Assembly: GCA_036012905.1 (NCBI GenBank)
Contig: DASCQF010000015.1
Location: forward strand, 1 to 64,000
Source: NP936 sp002726085
Lineage (GTDB): Bacteria; Acidobacteriota; Vicinamibacteria; Vicinamibacterales; UBA8438
DNA: 64,000 bases
Reading direction: 5' to 3'
Both the position numbers and the translations under genes were made by a program. Positions within the stretch are counted from its first letter, which is position 1. Each line of letters begins with the position of its first letter. Shown in pieces: positions 26,781 through 36,147 of the stretch. The notes under the pieces were generated by a model. The model was not told where the DNA came from and ran no database searches. It saw only the letters and a list, made by a program, of their open reading frames with translations.

Positions 26781-28199
26781 TCACGGTGCACCTGAGACGG
26801 CGCCCTGAGACTCGAGAAACGTGACGACCGAATCGAGGCGTGTGGCCTGTGCCCCGTCGAGGGCCGTCCGACCATCGGTACCGGCAGCGTTCACATCGAC
26901 ACCGAGCTCCACGGCGAGCCGCGCCGCCTCGAGCGTCAGCGTCTCGGCCTCCGCGCGATTCACCGGTACCCATGCTCGTAGGCGGCCACCACCCATCCCG
27001 GTCGCCGCCATCAGCGCCGTGGTCGCCTCGAGACGGGGCTGGGCGTAGGCCGGCTCCTTGTAGTCGGCGCGATGCACGAACAATGGGTCGGCGCCACCCT
27101 GAGCCAGCAGCCGCATGATCGCCGGGGCGGTGAATCGGGCGGCCAACCAGAACGGCGTCGCCCCCACCAGGGGTGGTGGAAAGTGAAGGTCGCGCGATGA
27201 GCGACGGGTCGGCGTCCAGGTCCGCAGCACCGCGTTCGGGTCGGCGCCATGTCCGAGCAGAGCGGCCACGATGCGCTCGTCGCGGCGCATGACCGCCGCG
27301 TGAAGCGCGCCGAAACCGGCCGCCGCCGCGTTTGGGTCGGCACCGGCTTCAAGCAGCAGGTCAACCAAATCGCCGAACCCGGAATGGGCCGCCAGCACGG
27401 TGGCGCTGACACCCCAGGCGTCGGCATCGTCGACATCGGCGCCGGCCGCGATCAGATGGCGGGCAGACACGACATCCCCCACACGCGCGGCAAACAGCAA
27501 TGCGGTGTTGCCGCCATGCGGGATCTCGCGGTTGTACTCCGGCTGCCCGTGCGGCGGCACCGCCATCATCTGGCTCCAGACGTCGGAGCGTGCATGGACG
27601 TCGGCGCCTTGCGCCAGCAGCACCTCGACAACCGCGGAGTGCTGCTGCGCGACTGCCCACACGAGCGCCGTCTGACCGCGCGCCCCGCGTGCATCGGATG
27701 CGGCCCCGTGCGCCAGCAACAACTCGACGACGACTGGCGCGCCCGCTCGGGCGGCGACCATCAGTGGTGTCTCGCCGGCCTGGAGTGCCACGCTCGGGTC
27801 CGCACCCGCGTCGAGCAGGGTCTTGACGACCGCCACGCCGCCATTCTGGCTGGCAGCCCACAGCGCGGTGGCCCCGAGATCGTTTGCCGCGTTCACATCG
27901 GCGCCCGCATCGAGCAGGAGCCCAACGGCGTCGACATCGTCGTGGTAGCTCGCCCAGTGCAAGGCCGTGGTACCGTCCCCCTCGGCCGCATCCACGCTCG
28001 CGCCCTGGTCGAGCAACGACCGCACCGCTGCCCTCTCACCCTGCTTGGCCGCATCAACGAGGCGCGTCGGCTGCGCCTCGACGACGCCCGCGTAACCGAG
28101 GCCGAGAACCAGCACGGCAACAACCAACCGGAAGGCGGCGCAGCCCTCCTGTCTCTTCTGACTTCTGCCTTCTGACTGCTGACTTCCTCGAGCCGTCAC
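26781..28199 (-). CDS. Exported ankyrin-repeat protein
   Basis: A 472-residue protein with about ten ankyrin repeats, visible through repeated GADVNAANDLGATALWAAS, DAGADPSVALQAGETPLMVA and GTDGRTALDGAQA type segments. The signal peptide is RLVVAVLVLGLGYAGVVEAQ. Ankyrin repeats mediate protein binding; in Acidobacteriota such genes often follow DUF1552/DUF1592 genes, as here. The GTG at 28199 overlaps the DUF1552 stop by four bases (GTGA), implying translational coupling. Residues 6-19 before the hydrophobic core (SQQSEGRSQKRQEG) come from a heptanucleotide array. Confidence 0.88.
   Translation of the reverse strand: MTARGSQQSEGRSQKRQEGCAAFRLVVAVLVLGLGYAGVVEAQPTRLVDAAKQGERAAVRSLLDQGASVDAAEGDGTTALHWASYHDDVDAVGLLLDAGADVNAANDLGATALWAASQNGGVAVVKTLLDAGADPSVALQAGETPLMVAARAGAPVVVELLLAHGAASDARGARGQTALVWAVAQQHSAVVEVLLAQGADVHARSDVWSQMMAVPPHGQPEYNREIPHGGNTALLFAARVGDVVSARHLIAAGADVDDADAWGVSATVLAAHSGFGDLVDLLLEAGADPNAAAAGFGALHAAVMRRDERIVAALLGHGADPNAVLRTWTPTRRSSRDLHFPPPLVGATPFWLAARFTAPAIMRLLAQGGADPLFVHRADYKEPAYAQPRLEATTALMAATGMGGGRLRAWVPVNRAEAETLTLEAARLAVELGVDVNAAGTDGRTALDGAQATRLDSVVTFLESQGAVSGAP
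28148..28183. repeat. Heptanucleotide repeat array (TTCTGAC-type), inside a coding start
   Basis: Units TCCTGTC, TTCTGAC, TTCTGCC, TTCTGAC and TGCTGAC lie within the first 18 codons of the ankyrin gene, which is coupled to the gene upstream; they therefore must be translated. Confidence 0.82.
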
Positions 28200-29542
28200 C
28201 CCAGCAACCCCGTCAGCGTGTCGATCGGGAGCGCGCCGGTGCTCCCTCCGATTCGCTCCACCGGCACGTCCATCTTGTCCATCAGCGTGACGAGCAGGTT
28301 CGCCATCGACGGCTCGTCGGCGTACGCCAGATGCCGCCCGCTGGGCAACCGGCCAGCGCCGCCGCCAACGAGCATCAGCGGCAAACTCACCCCGGAGTGT
28401 CGCGTGCTGTTGGAGATGCCAGAGCCATACAGGATCGTCATGTGGTCGAGCAATGAGCCATCGCCGTCCGGTGTCGCCCGGAGCTTGGCCAGATACCGGG
28501 AGAACAGCTCCGTGTGATAGCGATTGATCTTCGACATCTGGGCGACCAGCTCCGGCACGTCGTTGTGGTGCGACAGCGGGTGGTGCGCCTCCGGCACATC
28601 GATTTGAGGATAGGGCCGGGCGCTCTGCTCTTTGCCGATCATGAACGAGATTACGCGAGTCAGATCGGATTGCATCGCCAGCAACTGCAGGTCGAGCATC
28701 AGCTCGAGGTGGTCTTCGAAGACCGGCGGCGCGCCCTGTGGCTGGTCGATCGTCGGCAGCTCCAGATCCCGTTGCTCCTCCGCCTTCTGGATACGCCGCT
28801 CGACGTCACGGACCGCCTCGGTGTACTCCTCGATCTTGGCCTGGTCGCGTGGACCCAGTTCGCGGGCGAGCGCCGCCAGCTTGTCGTGCACCGAGTCGAG
28901 CAGGCTCTTGTGCTGATGCAGCCGCGCCTGTCTGGCGGCCGGGTCGGTGCTGCCGCTGTCGCCGAACAGCGTCTCGAACACTGCGCGCGGGTTCCACTCC
29001 ACCGGCAGGGGCTGCGTCGGACTGCGCCAAGAGAGGGTGTGCGTGTAGACACAACTCAAATTGCCGGTGCAGGCGCCGGCGTTGTTTGGCGGGTCGAGCG
29101 ACAACTCGAGCGACGCCACCTGCGTCTGGTCGGCAAAGTGCCGCGCGAGCAGCTGGTCCATCGACACGTCGGCGAGAATCTCGACCTCGTTTCGCCCCCC
29201 GCGGGTCGTACCGGTCAGGAACGACCCGGAAGCGCCGGCGTGGATGTAATTCCAGCTCGCGTTCAAGCCCGAGAGCACAATCATCTGGTCGCGAAACGGC
29301 GCCAGCGGCTCCAAGATCGGAGACAAACCGAAGCCGGTCCCCTCCCCCGTCGGCGTCCAGTACTCCATCGCCATGCCGTTTGGAACGTAGAAGGCCTGAA
29401 AGCGGTGCGCCGGCGCTGCGGCGGCCGACCCACGCAACGAGAACGCCGGGTGCATGGCGTCGAGCAACGGCAGCGCCACCGTCGCGCCCAACCCTCGGAG
29501 CACGGTCCGCCGTGGCAGCGTCTTGGGCGTCAGGAAGGTCAT
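28196..29542 (-). CDS. DUF1552 domain protein, Tat-exported
   Basis: A 448-residue DUF1552 protein. A twin-arginine signal LPRRTVLRGLGATVALPLLD is at residues 9-28. The body has FQAFYVPNGMAMEYWTP, LSGLNASWNYIHAGASGSFLTG and the C-terminal LDHMTILYGSGISNSTRHSG and VSLPLMLVGGGAGRLPSGRH blocks, which resemble the DUF1501/alkaline-phosphatase-like superfamily. The function is unknown. DUF1552 and DUF1592 genes are near-constant partners in Acidobacteriota and Planctomycetes; the DUF1592 gene is 23 bases upstream. Confidence 0.9.
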   Translation of the reverse strand: MTFLTPKTLPRRTVLRGLGATVALPLLDAMHPAFSLRGSAAAAPAHRFQAFYVPNGMAMEYWTPTGEGTGFGLSPILEPLAPFRDQMIVLSGLNASWNYIHAGASGSFLTGTTRGGRNEVEILADVSMDQLLARHFADQTQVASLELSLDPPNNAGACTGNLSCVYTHTLSWRSPTQPLPVEWNPRAVFETLFGDSGSTDPAARQARLHQHKSLLDSVHDKLAALARELGPRDQAKIEEYTEAVRDVERRIQKAEEQRDLELPTIDQPQGAPPVFEDHLELMLDLQLLAMQSDLTRVISFMIGKEQSARPYPQIDVPEAHHPLSHHNDVPELVAQMSKINRYHTELFSRYLAKLRATPDGDGSLLDHMTILYGSGISNSTRHSGVSLPLMLVGGGAGRLPSGRHLAYADEPSMANLLVTLMDKMDVPVERIGGSTGALPIDTLTGLLG

Positions 29543-29565
29543 CTATCCCTCTCTTTTCGACGGGT

Positions 29566-32109
29566 CTACAAACCCGCCGCTACAGGCGAGTCTCGATCGA
29601 TCGCCCGCATCAGAAACGTCGGACTCTTTACGATGCCCATGATCAGCGACGACCAGCGATAGTCGTCGGCCGCCGCCTCGCGGACGATCTTGCGCACCGT
29701 CGGACGGTCGTAATACTCGAGGCGCCGCCCGAGCGCATACGCCAGCAGCTTCTCGGTAACGGTCCGTGGGAACTGCTCCGGCTTGTCGAGCAAGAGCGCC
29801 CGCAGCCCCGCCAGTCCTTCGACCTGCGCGCCAGTCGTGGTGGTCCCGGTCGCGTCGACTGGTTGCCCCGATTCGTCGATGGTGCGCCAGCCGCCGATGA
29901 CGTCGAAGTTCTCGAGCGCGAACCCCAGCGGGTCGATCACGGAGTGACAGCTGGCGCACGTGGGACTCCGCCGGTGCTGCGCGAGCCGTTCACGAATCGT
30001 TTTCGTCTGGGCGCCCGGTTCCGGATCGATGTTGGTGTCGACGCCAACCGGCGGCGGTGGCACCGGAAGACCGAAGATGTTGTCGAGCAGCCACTTCCCG
30101 CGCAGCACCGGCGAGGTGCGGTCAGGATACGAGGTGGTGGCCAGCAGGGCCCCCTCGGCCAGCAGCCCGCCCCGATGGTCCGGGTTCGGAAGACTCACGC
30201 GCCTGAACCGGGTGCCATTCACCCCGGGAATCCCGTAGTGACGCGCCAGCCGCTCGTTCACGAACGTGTAGTCGGCGCTGAGGAGCTCGGCGACGCCGCG
30301 GTCGTCGCGCAGCGTGCTGGCAACAAACAGCTCGGTTTCCTGCTTGAATGCCGCAAGCAGGGTCTCGTCGTAATTGGGATACCGGTTCGGGTCGACCACG
30401 ACTTCCGCAACCCGACGCAGGTTCAACCACTGGGCGGCAAAGTCGTCGACGAGCGCCTCGGTGGCGCGCGGATCCGCGAGCAGCCGCCGCGCCTGCTGGT
30501 CGAGGACCCCCGGCTCGGTGAGCCGCCCCTGCTCGGCGAGGGCGAGCAGCTCGTCGTCGGGAATGCTGCTCCAGAGGAAGAACGACAGCCGTGAGGCCAG
30601 CTCGAGGTCACTGATCGGATAGACGGTTTGTCGGGAGGCGATCTGAGCCGGATCCCGTTCGACTCGAAGGAGGAAATCAGGATCGACGAGCAACCGTTCG
30701 AGCGCGAACTGAATCCCACTGTCGAAAGTGCCACCATCCCGCCGGCCCGAGTCGAAAAACTCGAGCAGCGTCGTCAGGTCGCCCTCGGTCGGCGGCCGGC
30801 GATAGGCGCGTCTGGCGAGCGTCGACAAGATCTCGCTGGCGCACGGCCGTTCCTCGGTCGCATTCGCCGGCTGACAGCTGAAGATGGCTCGACGACTCGG
30901 CGTGTCGGCCGTCGAACCTGGCAGCCCGGGCAGGTCGAACGGACCGCCGATCTCGACCGACCCGACGGCCGCATAGCCCATGTATATCTGGTCGTTCGTC
31001 AGGACCCGGCCACGCTGCAGCGGTTGCGGCAGACCTTCCGGTTCCCACAGCTCGCGCACGAAGGACACTCCGACGACACGTGGGCCCGCCTCGACCGGCA
31101 CCCGGATTTCCAGATCCGCGTCACCGGTCAGCTGCATGTACGCTTCCCACTCCACCGCGCCGGCGAAGCCGGGCTCGCCGTCACCGGCATAGCTCGAGGC
31201 GGCCGGCGTCCCGGGCGCGTCACCGCCCACAGTGAACCGGTCCAACAACCTCCCGTCGAGACGCAGGTCGAGCTGCTGGGGCCAGCCCATGCCCATGAGA
31301 TACGCCTGGTACTGGCGGCGCAGACGCACTTTGATCAGATACTCGCCGTCGACCGGAAAGTGATAGGGAATCGCAAGACCGCCGCGCGACCCGAGCGGCA
31401 GATCCTCGCTCTGGCGGGCATCCTGCACCACGTGAAGCGGAATTTCGAAGGTGTCGAAGCCCGGGCTGCTCGGTGACAACCCGATCGCGAGGCGTGTCAC
31501 CTGCCTGGCCACCGACAAATAGCGCTCGAGATGGGCACGCGAGATCGTGAGGACGTCCGCGAAGTTGTCGAAGCTCCCGTCGGCCGTCTCGTCGCCAGGC
31601 AGCAGCGACGCCACATCGACATCCAGCGTGAAGAGGTCGCGAACGGCGTTGCGATATTCTGTGCGATTCAACCGATGGACCGCACTGCCTCGACCAGGGT
31701 TCGGATCGGCCGTCCAGGCGCGGTCGAGCGTAGCTTCCAGCCGGCCGGCGACCGCATCATAGGTGGCGGCATCGGGCCGCGGGCGACGAGGCGGTGGCAT
31801 CGACCCGGCCCGCAGCTTCGCGATGACCCGCTCCCAGAGCTCCGGGTCGGCCTCAGGTGTGGTTGCGTCCACCGTGTCGAGCGCCAGCTCGGCGGTGCGG
31901 AGCCGCTCGTTGTGACACGCAATGCAGTACTGGTCCAGAACCGCCCGTGTTGCGGGAACCGCGGCAGCCTGGGTCTGCCGAGCCGAGATGCGCGCCGTGG
32001 GGACGGCCCCGGCGACGAGACCGCCAGCGACCAACACCGTGGCGAAGGCGAACCGCACCCAGGTGCGCGGTCGCGCGCTGCGCCGTCGTTGGTGTCCGAG
32101 CCACCGCAT
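29566..32109 (-). CDS. DUF1592/DUF1588 cytochrome-type protein, exported
   Basis: An 847-residue protein of the DUF1587-1592-1588-1585 architecture. It has a signal anchor (VRFAFATVLVAGGLVAGAVP), a heme c motif CIACH at residues 62-66 and a second CASCH at 718-722. Between are DUF1587 (RLNRTEYRNAVRDLF), a carbohydrate-binding-like region and DUF1592 (ELASRLSFFLWSSIPDDELL), then DUF1588 (HRGGLLAEGALLATTSYPDRT). Planctomycete-type members are thought to be c-type cytochromes linked to polymer breakdown; the role is unproven. The ATG at 32109 has GAAGGAGACGC before it, better than the upstream TTG. Confidence 0.9.
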   Translation of the reverse strand: MRWLGHQRRRSARPRTWVRFAFATVLVAGGLVAGAVPTARISARQTQAAAVPATRAVLDQYCIACHNERLRTAELALDTVDATTPEADPELWERVIAKLRAGSMPPPRRPRPDAATYDAVAGRLEATLDRAWTADPNPGRGSAVHRLNRTEYRNAVRDLFTLDVDVASLLPGDETADGSFDNFADVLTISRAHLERYLSVARQVTRLAIGLSPSSPGFDTFEIPLHVVQDARQSEDLPLGSRGGLAIPYHFPVDGEYLIKVRLRRQYQAYLMGMGWPQQLDLRLDGRLLDRFTVGGDAPGTPAASSYAGDGEPGFAGAVEWEAYMQLTGDADLEIRVPVEAGPRVVGVSFVRELWEPEGLPQPLQRGRVLTNDQIYMGYAAVGSVEIGGPFDLPGLPGSTADTPSRRAIFSCQPANATEERPCASEILSTLARRAYRRPPTEGDLTTLLEFFDSGRRDGGTFDSGIQFALERLLVDPDFLLRVERDPAQIASRQTVYPISDLELASRLSFFLWSSIPDDELLALAEQGRLTEPGVLDQQARRLLADPRATEALVDDFAAQWLNLRRVAEVVVDPNRYPNYDETLLAAFKQETELFVASTLRDDRGVAELLSADYTFVNERLARHYGIPGVNGTRFRRVSLPNPDHRGGLLAEGALLATTSYPDRTSPVLRGKWLLDNIFGLPVPPPPVGVDTNIDPEPGAQTKTIRERLAQHRRSPTCASCHSVIDPLGFALENFDVIGGWRTIDESGQPVDATGTTTTGAQVEGLAGLRALLLDKPEQFPRTVTEKLLAYALGRRLEYYDRPTVRKIVREAAADDYRWSSLIMGIVKSPTFLMRAIDRDSPVAAGL

Positions 32110-32314
32110 GCGTCTCCTTCGCGTCCCACCGGAGGGTGCAGGTGTTCGGCTCAATTGTGCCCGATCGCCGAACGAGACGTAAAGGACCTGGACCTGTCGG
32201 GCAGATCACAGGCCAGGACATCTCGAGGGTGTCATTCGGATCCACGACCGAAGCGGTGGGCGTCCCAAGAAGCGACACTGCTGCCAGCGGCGCCACGGGG
32301 AGGGGCGCACCACG

Positions 32315-33067
32315 ATGGACACGACATCTCTGAACAGCCTCCGGCTCGCGCATCTCTCGGCGCCAATGAGGGTGGCCATCTCGCTCTTCCTGGTGATGAT
32401 GGGGCTCGCGTATGCCGTCTCGGTCTTCAACCTGTATCTGACCTACAACCTGGCCGACGGCGAGCCTGGGCTGACGGCGGAGGATCTGCGGCGGTCGTTC
32501 TATGGCGATCGGAACCGGACGCTGTTGGCGGCGAAGATCGACGGCGGCAGCATGGAGCAATTCCTGCCGGTGCCCGGACACAAAGAAACCATTTTGTCCT
32601 GGCTGCAGGACGGCGCGCTGGAGGTCGACTTCCCGCGCGTCGAGCCGATTCTGCGGGAGAGCTGTCTCAGCTGCCACACGCCTGGCGGCATCATGGGCGT
32701 GCGGCGCCCACTCGACAGCTACGAGCGGGTCAAGGCAGTGACCGTGGTGGACCGCGGTGAACCGATCGGCCTGTGGGCGCGTGTGGCGCACACCCATTTG
32801 ATGTCGCTCAAGCTAGTCTTCCTCTGCCTGGGCGTCATCTTCTCGTTCTGCGGGGTCGGGCAGGGGATGAAGGCGTGGTTCATGCCGATGCCGTTCGCGG
32901 CGCTGGTCATCGATTTCGGCGCGCGGGGTCTGATTCCCTACGCACCGTCGCTGGTCTACGTCATGATGTTTTCGGGGGCTCTGATGGGGCTTTCGATCCT
33001 GGTGCTGACGATGGGACCGCTCTACGAAATGTGGGTGCTCGACCGACACCGTCTCGCGAGCGGCTGA
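32315..33067 (+). CDS. Membrane protein with a CxxCH heme-type motif, unknown
   Basis: A 250-residue protein. One N-terminal span (AISLFLVMMGLAYAVSVFNLY) is followed by a periplasmic segment holding CLSCH (117-121), then three spans (LKLVFLCLGVIFSFCGVGQG, FAALVIDFGARGLIPYA, YVMMFSGALMGLSILVL). It looks like a membrane-anchored monoheme cytochrome subunit of an unknown respiratory enzyme. No partner is evident, though a flavin-binding glutamate-synthase-like gene follows after 55 bases on the same strand. The divergent 205-base gap upstream to the DUF1592 gene holds no other feature I can see. Confidence 0.65.
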   Translation: MDTTSLNSLRLAHLSAPMRVAISLFLVMMGLAYAVSVFNLYLTYNLADGEPGLTAEDLRRSFYGDRNRTLLAAKIDGGSMEQFLPVPGHKETILSWLQDGALEVDFPRVEPILRESCLSCHTPGGIMGVRRPLDSYERVKAVTVVDRGEPIGLWARVAHTHLMSLKLVFLCLGVIFSFCGVGQGMKAWFMPMPFAALVIDFGARGLIPYAPSLVYVMMFSGALMGLSILVLTMGPLYEMWVLDRHRLASG

Positions 33068-33122
33068 CACCCAGCCGCCTCGCCCCGTCACTCACGGGTC
33101 CTGTCTATGTGATGATGCTCAG

Positions 33123-34715
33123 ATGATCCGCCGCTGGTTCTACGTCTGTGCCGCCATCCTGGTGGGTGGCCTCGTCTTCGCGGCCACCTACACCTCGGTC
33201 GCCTTGTGGGTGCTGGTATTCGTCGGGCCGTTCCTGCTGGTCGGCCTCTACGACGTCCTGCAGCGTCAGCACACCATCCTGCGCAACTTCCCGATCCTCG
33301 GCCATGCCCGCTACCTGTTCGAAACAGTGCGACCGGAGATTCAGCAGTATTTCATCGAGTCGAACACCGACGCCTTTCCGATCGAGCGGGAGTTCCGCGA
33401 CATCGTGTATCAGCGGGCCAAGGGCGAGCTCGAGACGCAGCCGTTCGGCAGCCAGCGGGACGTCTATCGCATCGGGTATGAGTGGGCGGCCCACTCCCTG
33501 GCACCGGTCCAGCCCCTCGAGGAGCCGCCCCGCATCCGGATCGGTGGCCCCGACTGTAGTCAGCCGTATTCGAGCTCGCTGCTCAACATCTCGGCGATGA
33601 GCTTCGGCGCCCTGTCCAGCCGCGCCGTGTTGGCGCTGAACGGGGCCGCGAAGGCGGGCGGCTTCGCGCACAACACCGGCGAGGGGGGCATGTCGCCGCA
33701 TCACCTCGCCCACGGCGCCGACCTCATCTGGCAGATTGGCACCGGCTATTTCGGCTGCCGCACGGCGGATGGGCGGTTCGACCCCGACCGGTTCAGAGAC
33801 CAGGCGGCGCAGGACGCGGTCCGCATGATCGAGGTCAAGCTGTCGCAGGGGGCGAAGCCGGGCCACGGGGGCGTCCTGCCGGGCCCGAAGGTGTCGGAGG
33901 AGATTGCCGCGATTCGTGGGGTGCCGCCGTGGCAGACCGTCTTCTCCCCCCCGGCACACGCGATGTTCTCCACACCCCAGGGGCTCCTCGAGTTCGTGGC
34001 CACGCTGCGCGGCCTGGCCGGCGGCAAACCGGTCGGAATCAAATTGTGTGTCGGACACCGTGTCGAGTTCCTCCAACTCTGCAAGGCGATGCTGGGCACC
34101 GGCATCACCCCGGACTTCATCACCGTGGACGGCGGCGAAGGCGGCACCGGCGCGGCGCCACTCGAGTTCGCGAACTCGATGGGCATGCCGGCGCGCGACG
34201 GCTGGATGCTCGTCAACAACGCCTTGACGGGATTGCGGCTGCGGGACCGGGTGACGATCATCGCGGCCGGTAAGATTCTGACCGGCTTTCACATGGCGCG
34301 CGCGCTGGCTGTTGGCGCCGACCTATGTGTCTCGGCCCGCGGCATGATGCTGGCCCTGGGCTGTATCCAGGCGCTCCGATGCAACACCGGGCGTTGTCCT
34401 ACCGGTATCGCAACGCAAAGCCCGGCGCTCGTCCACGGGCTCGACATCGGGGACAAGACGACGCGGGTTACCCGCTATCAGGCCGCCACGGTCCGTAGCC
34501 TGCTGGAGCTGCTCGGCGCGATGGGGCTATCCCATCCGCAGCAACTTCGCCCGCACCATATCTTCCGGCGGGTCACCGACTGTCGCGTGCGCAACCTCGC
34601 CCAGCTCCACGAGTTTCTGTCCGAGGGAGCGCTGCTCTCCGAAGCGCATGTCGACGAGAAGGATGAAGGTGGTGGCTTCTGGCGCGACGACTGGATGGCA
34701 GCCAGCCTCGGGTAA
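33123..34715 (+). CDS. FMN-binding glutamate synthase family protein
   Basis: A 530-residue membrane-anchored protein with the glutamate synthase FMN barrel. Two N-terminal spans (FYVCAAILVGGLVFAATYTS and ALWVLVFVGPFLLVGLYDVL) precede the barrel. The barrel shows SAMSFGALSSRAV-like sequence, FAHNTGEGGMSPHH, FITVDGGEGGTGAAPLEF and the iron-sulfur cysteines in CIQALRCNTGRCPTGIATQ. Such stand-alone proteins lack the amidotransferase domain and their substrate is unsettled. The 55-base spacing suggests co-transcription with the CxxCH membrane protein. Confidence 0.88.
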   Translation: MIRRWFYVCAAILVGGLVFAATYTSVALWVLVFVGPFLLVGLYDVLQRQHTILRNFPILGHARYLFETVRPEIQQYFIESNTDAFPIEREFRDIVYQRAKGELETQPFGSQRDVYRIGYEWAAHSLAPVQPLEEPPRIRIGGPDCSQPYSSSLLNISAMSFGALSSRAVLALNGAAKAGGFAHNTGEGGMSPHHLAHGADLIWQIGTGYFGCRTADGRFDPDRFRDQAAQDAVRMIEVKLSQGAKPGHGGVLPGPKVSEEIAAIRGVPPWQTVFSPPAHAMFSTPQGLLEFVATLRGLAGGKPVGIKLCVGHRVEFLQLCKAMLGTGITPDFITVDGGEGGTGAAPLEFANSMGMPARDGWMLVNNALTGLRLRDRVTIIAAGKILTGFHMARALAVGADLCVSARGMMLALGCIQALRCNTGRCPTGIATQSPALVHGLDIGDKTTRVTRYQAATVRSLLELLGAMGLSHPQQLRPHHIFRRVTDCRVRNLAQLHEFLSEGALLSEAHVDEKDEGGGFWRDDWMAASLG

Positions 34716-34742
34716 GCCGTCGCGGCGGCTGGAGCAGGCCGC

Positions 34743-34772
34743 GCCGCCGGTCACACGTGACCGAACGGCGGC
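34743..34772. terminator. Hairpin between convergent genes
   Basis: GCCGCCGGTCAC (34743-34754) pairs with GTGACC and, after a 4-base bulge, GGCGGC (to 34772), in the 70-base convergent gap. It could end both transcripts; no T tract follows. Confidence 0.35.
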
Positions 34773-34785
34773 ACGCGCCTCGGTG

Positions 34786-35877
34786 TCATCTCGCCTCGCG
34801 GGCGTCGGCTTCCAGAACCCGCGCACCACGGAGGATGCCGCCGAACGAGTAGTTCGCCTCGTGACAGGCGTACTCGTAGACCTTGTTCTCGCTCGCCGGC
34901 CAGACATACTCGCCGCCCCAGGGCGCCGTCCAGACTGTCGGGTCTTCCACCATGAACTGATAGAGGAGAGTGTCGGCATCGACACGCGTGAAGCGCTCGA
35001 CGACGTGCAGGTTCCGTGACGCCTGACCGAGGGACGGCGTGTCGCGGAAATTCGTCGTGTCAACGACCAGTGTGTCGCCCTCCCAGCGGCCGACTGAATC
35101 GCCAAGCCACGTCCGGACCTCAGGCGGCGCATGCTCCTGATTCATCCGGATGATCCTGGCGTCGTGGACCATCTCCACGAGAATCACGACGGTGTCTTCG
35201 GTCTGCACGATCCGCTTCAGATTGTTGTAGAGGACCGGCAGCATCGGCGGCCCGGCGGTCGAGCCGAACCCCATCAAACAGCGCTCGGATAGTGGACGCC
35301 CCTCTGGATGGTCGTAGGGACCGGGGGCGTTCAGATCGTCTTCGAGCCACCAGGCGGTGCCGGTGTTCGGACGAAAGAAACCGGCGAGTGACGCGCGTTG
35401 TGCCTGTGCGTCGGCCGTCAGCGACGGCTGCCGGCCGTTCGATGGCTCGGTGATGATCGACGTGCGCCACTGCCCGTCGATCTGAAAGGCCGCGCTCCCG
35501 CGGTCAATCCAGAACGAGTTGTAGCCACCGACGTTCCCGGCCGCGCCGCTCGACCCATCTCCACCGATCGGCGGAGCCTCGCGGGGCGGCCCACTCTCTT
35601 GGTTCCGCTCGTCAGGGATGTTGAAAATCCGCTCGAGCGAACCTGCCCGGGCGGCGAGAGCCGCCGCCTCCTCCTCGGTCAGCACCAGCTTGTCGCCGAA
35701 CTCGGCGGGCCGCTGCAATGGCGTCAGGGTGGCTATGTCGTAGGTGCCCGACAGATCTGGGCGACCGTCTGCTGTGCGCGGGATGCCGGCGTCGCTCTGT
35801 TGAGCGACCGCACCGGGGGCCAGCAGCGCAAGCGCGACCGCGAGAACACCGACCATCACCGGAAGTCGACTACCCAT
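34786..35877 (-). CDS. Secreted protein of unknown function
   Basis: A 363-residue exported protein with a Sec signal (MVGVLAVALALLAPGAVAQQ). The mature part opens with RTADGRPDLSGTYDIATLTP and holds RPLSERCLMGFGSTAGPPML, MVHDARIIRMNQEH, SVGRWEGDTLVVDTTNF and HVVERFTRVDADTL. The DG(R/K)PDLSG opener and the GRWEGDTLVVDTTNF block recur in many Acidobacteriota secreted proteins of unknown role. The ATG at 35877 has AGAGGTG seven bases upstream. It ends convergently with the FMN protein gene. Confidence 0.75.
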   Translation of the reverse strand: MGSRLPVMVGVLAVALALLAPGAVAQQSDAGIPRTADGRPDLSGTYDIATLTPLQRPAEFGDKLVLTEEEAAALAARAGSLERIFNIPDERNQESGPPREAPPIGGDGSSGAAGNVGGYNSFWIDRGSAAFQIDGQWRTSIITEPSNGRQPSLTADAQAQRASLAGFFRPNTGTAWWLEDDLNAPGPYDHPEGRPLSERCLMGFGSTAGPPMLPVLYNNLKRIVQTEDTVVILVEMVHDARIIRMNQEHAPPEVRTWLGDSVGRWEGDTLVVDTTNFRDTPSLGQASRNLHVVERFTRVDADTLLYQFMVEDPTVWTAPWGGEYVWPASENKVYEYACHEANYSFGGILRGARVLEADAREAR

Positions 35878-36147
35878 GAGCACCTCTCATCTCCATCGGC
35901 ACGGTCCTAGCGACGAGGTCTGGACGAGTGTATCCCGGTTGAGTCGTGCACGTCACGAACAGGGCACAACCGATGAGCACGGCGACCGAGCGGCGCCGGT
36001 CTGGATCCACCGACGCATTCGAGGCGTCAAAGCAACAGAGACGGCGTGCGGTAACCCGTTGTCTACTAACGGGATCCCGGCAGCGCGGGGCACCGCCTGA
36101 CCGGGTTGACAGCAGCGCCGTCAGACGGCCATCATCACAACAGACCG

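Noticed and set aside
28738..30594. Long plus-strand frame antisense to DUF1552/DUF1592
   Set aside because: High GC keeps antisense frames open; composition is Arg/Pro/Ala-rich and matches no family.
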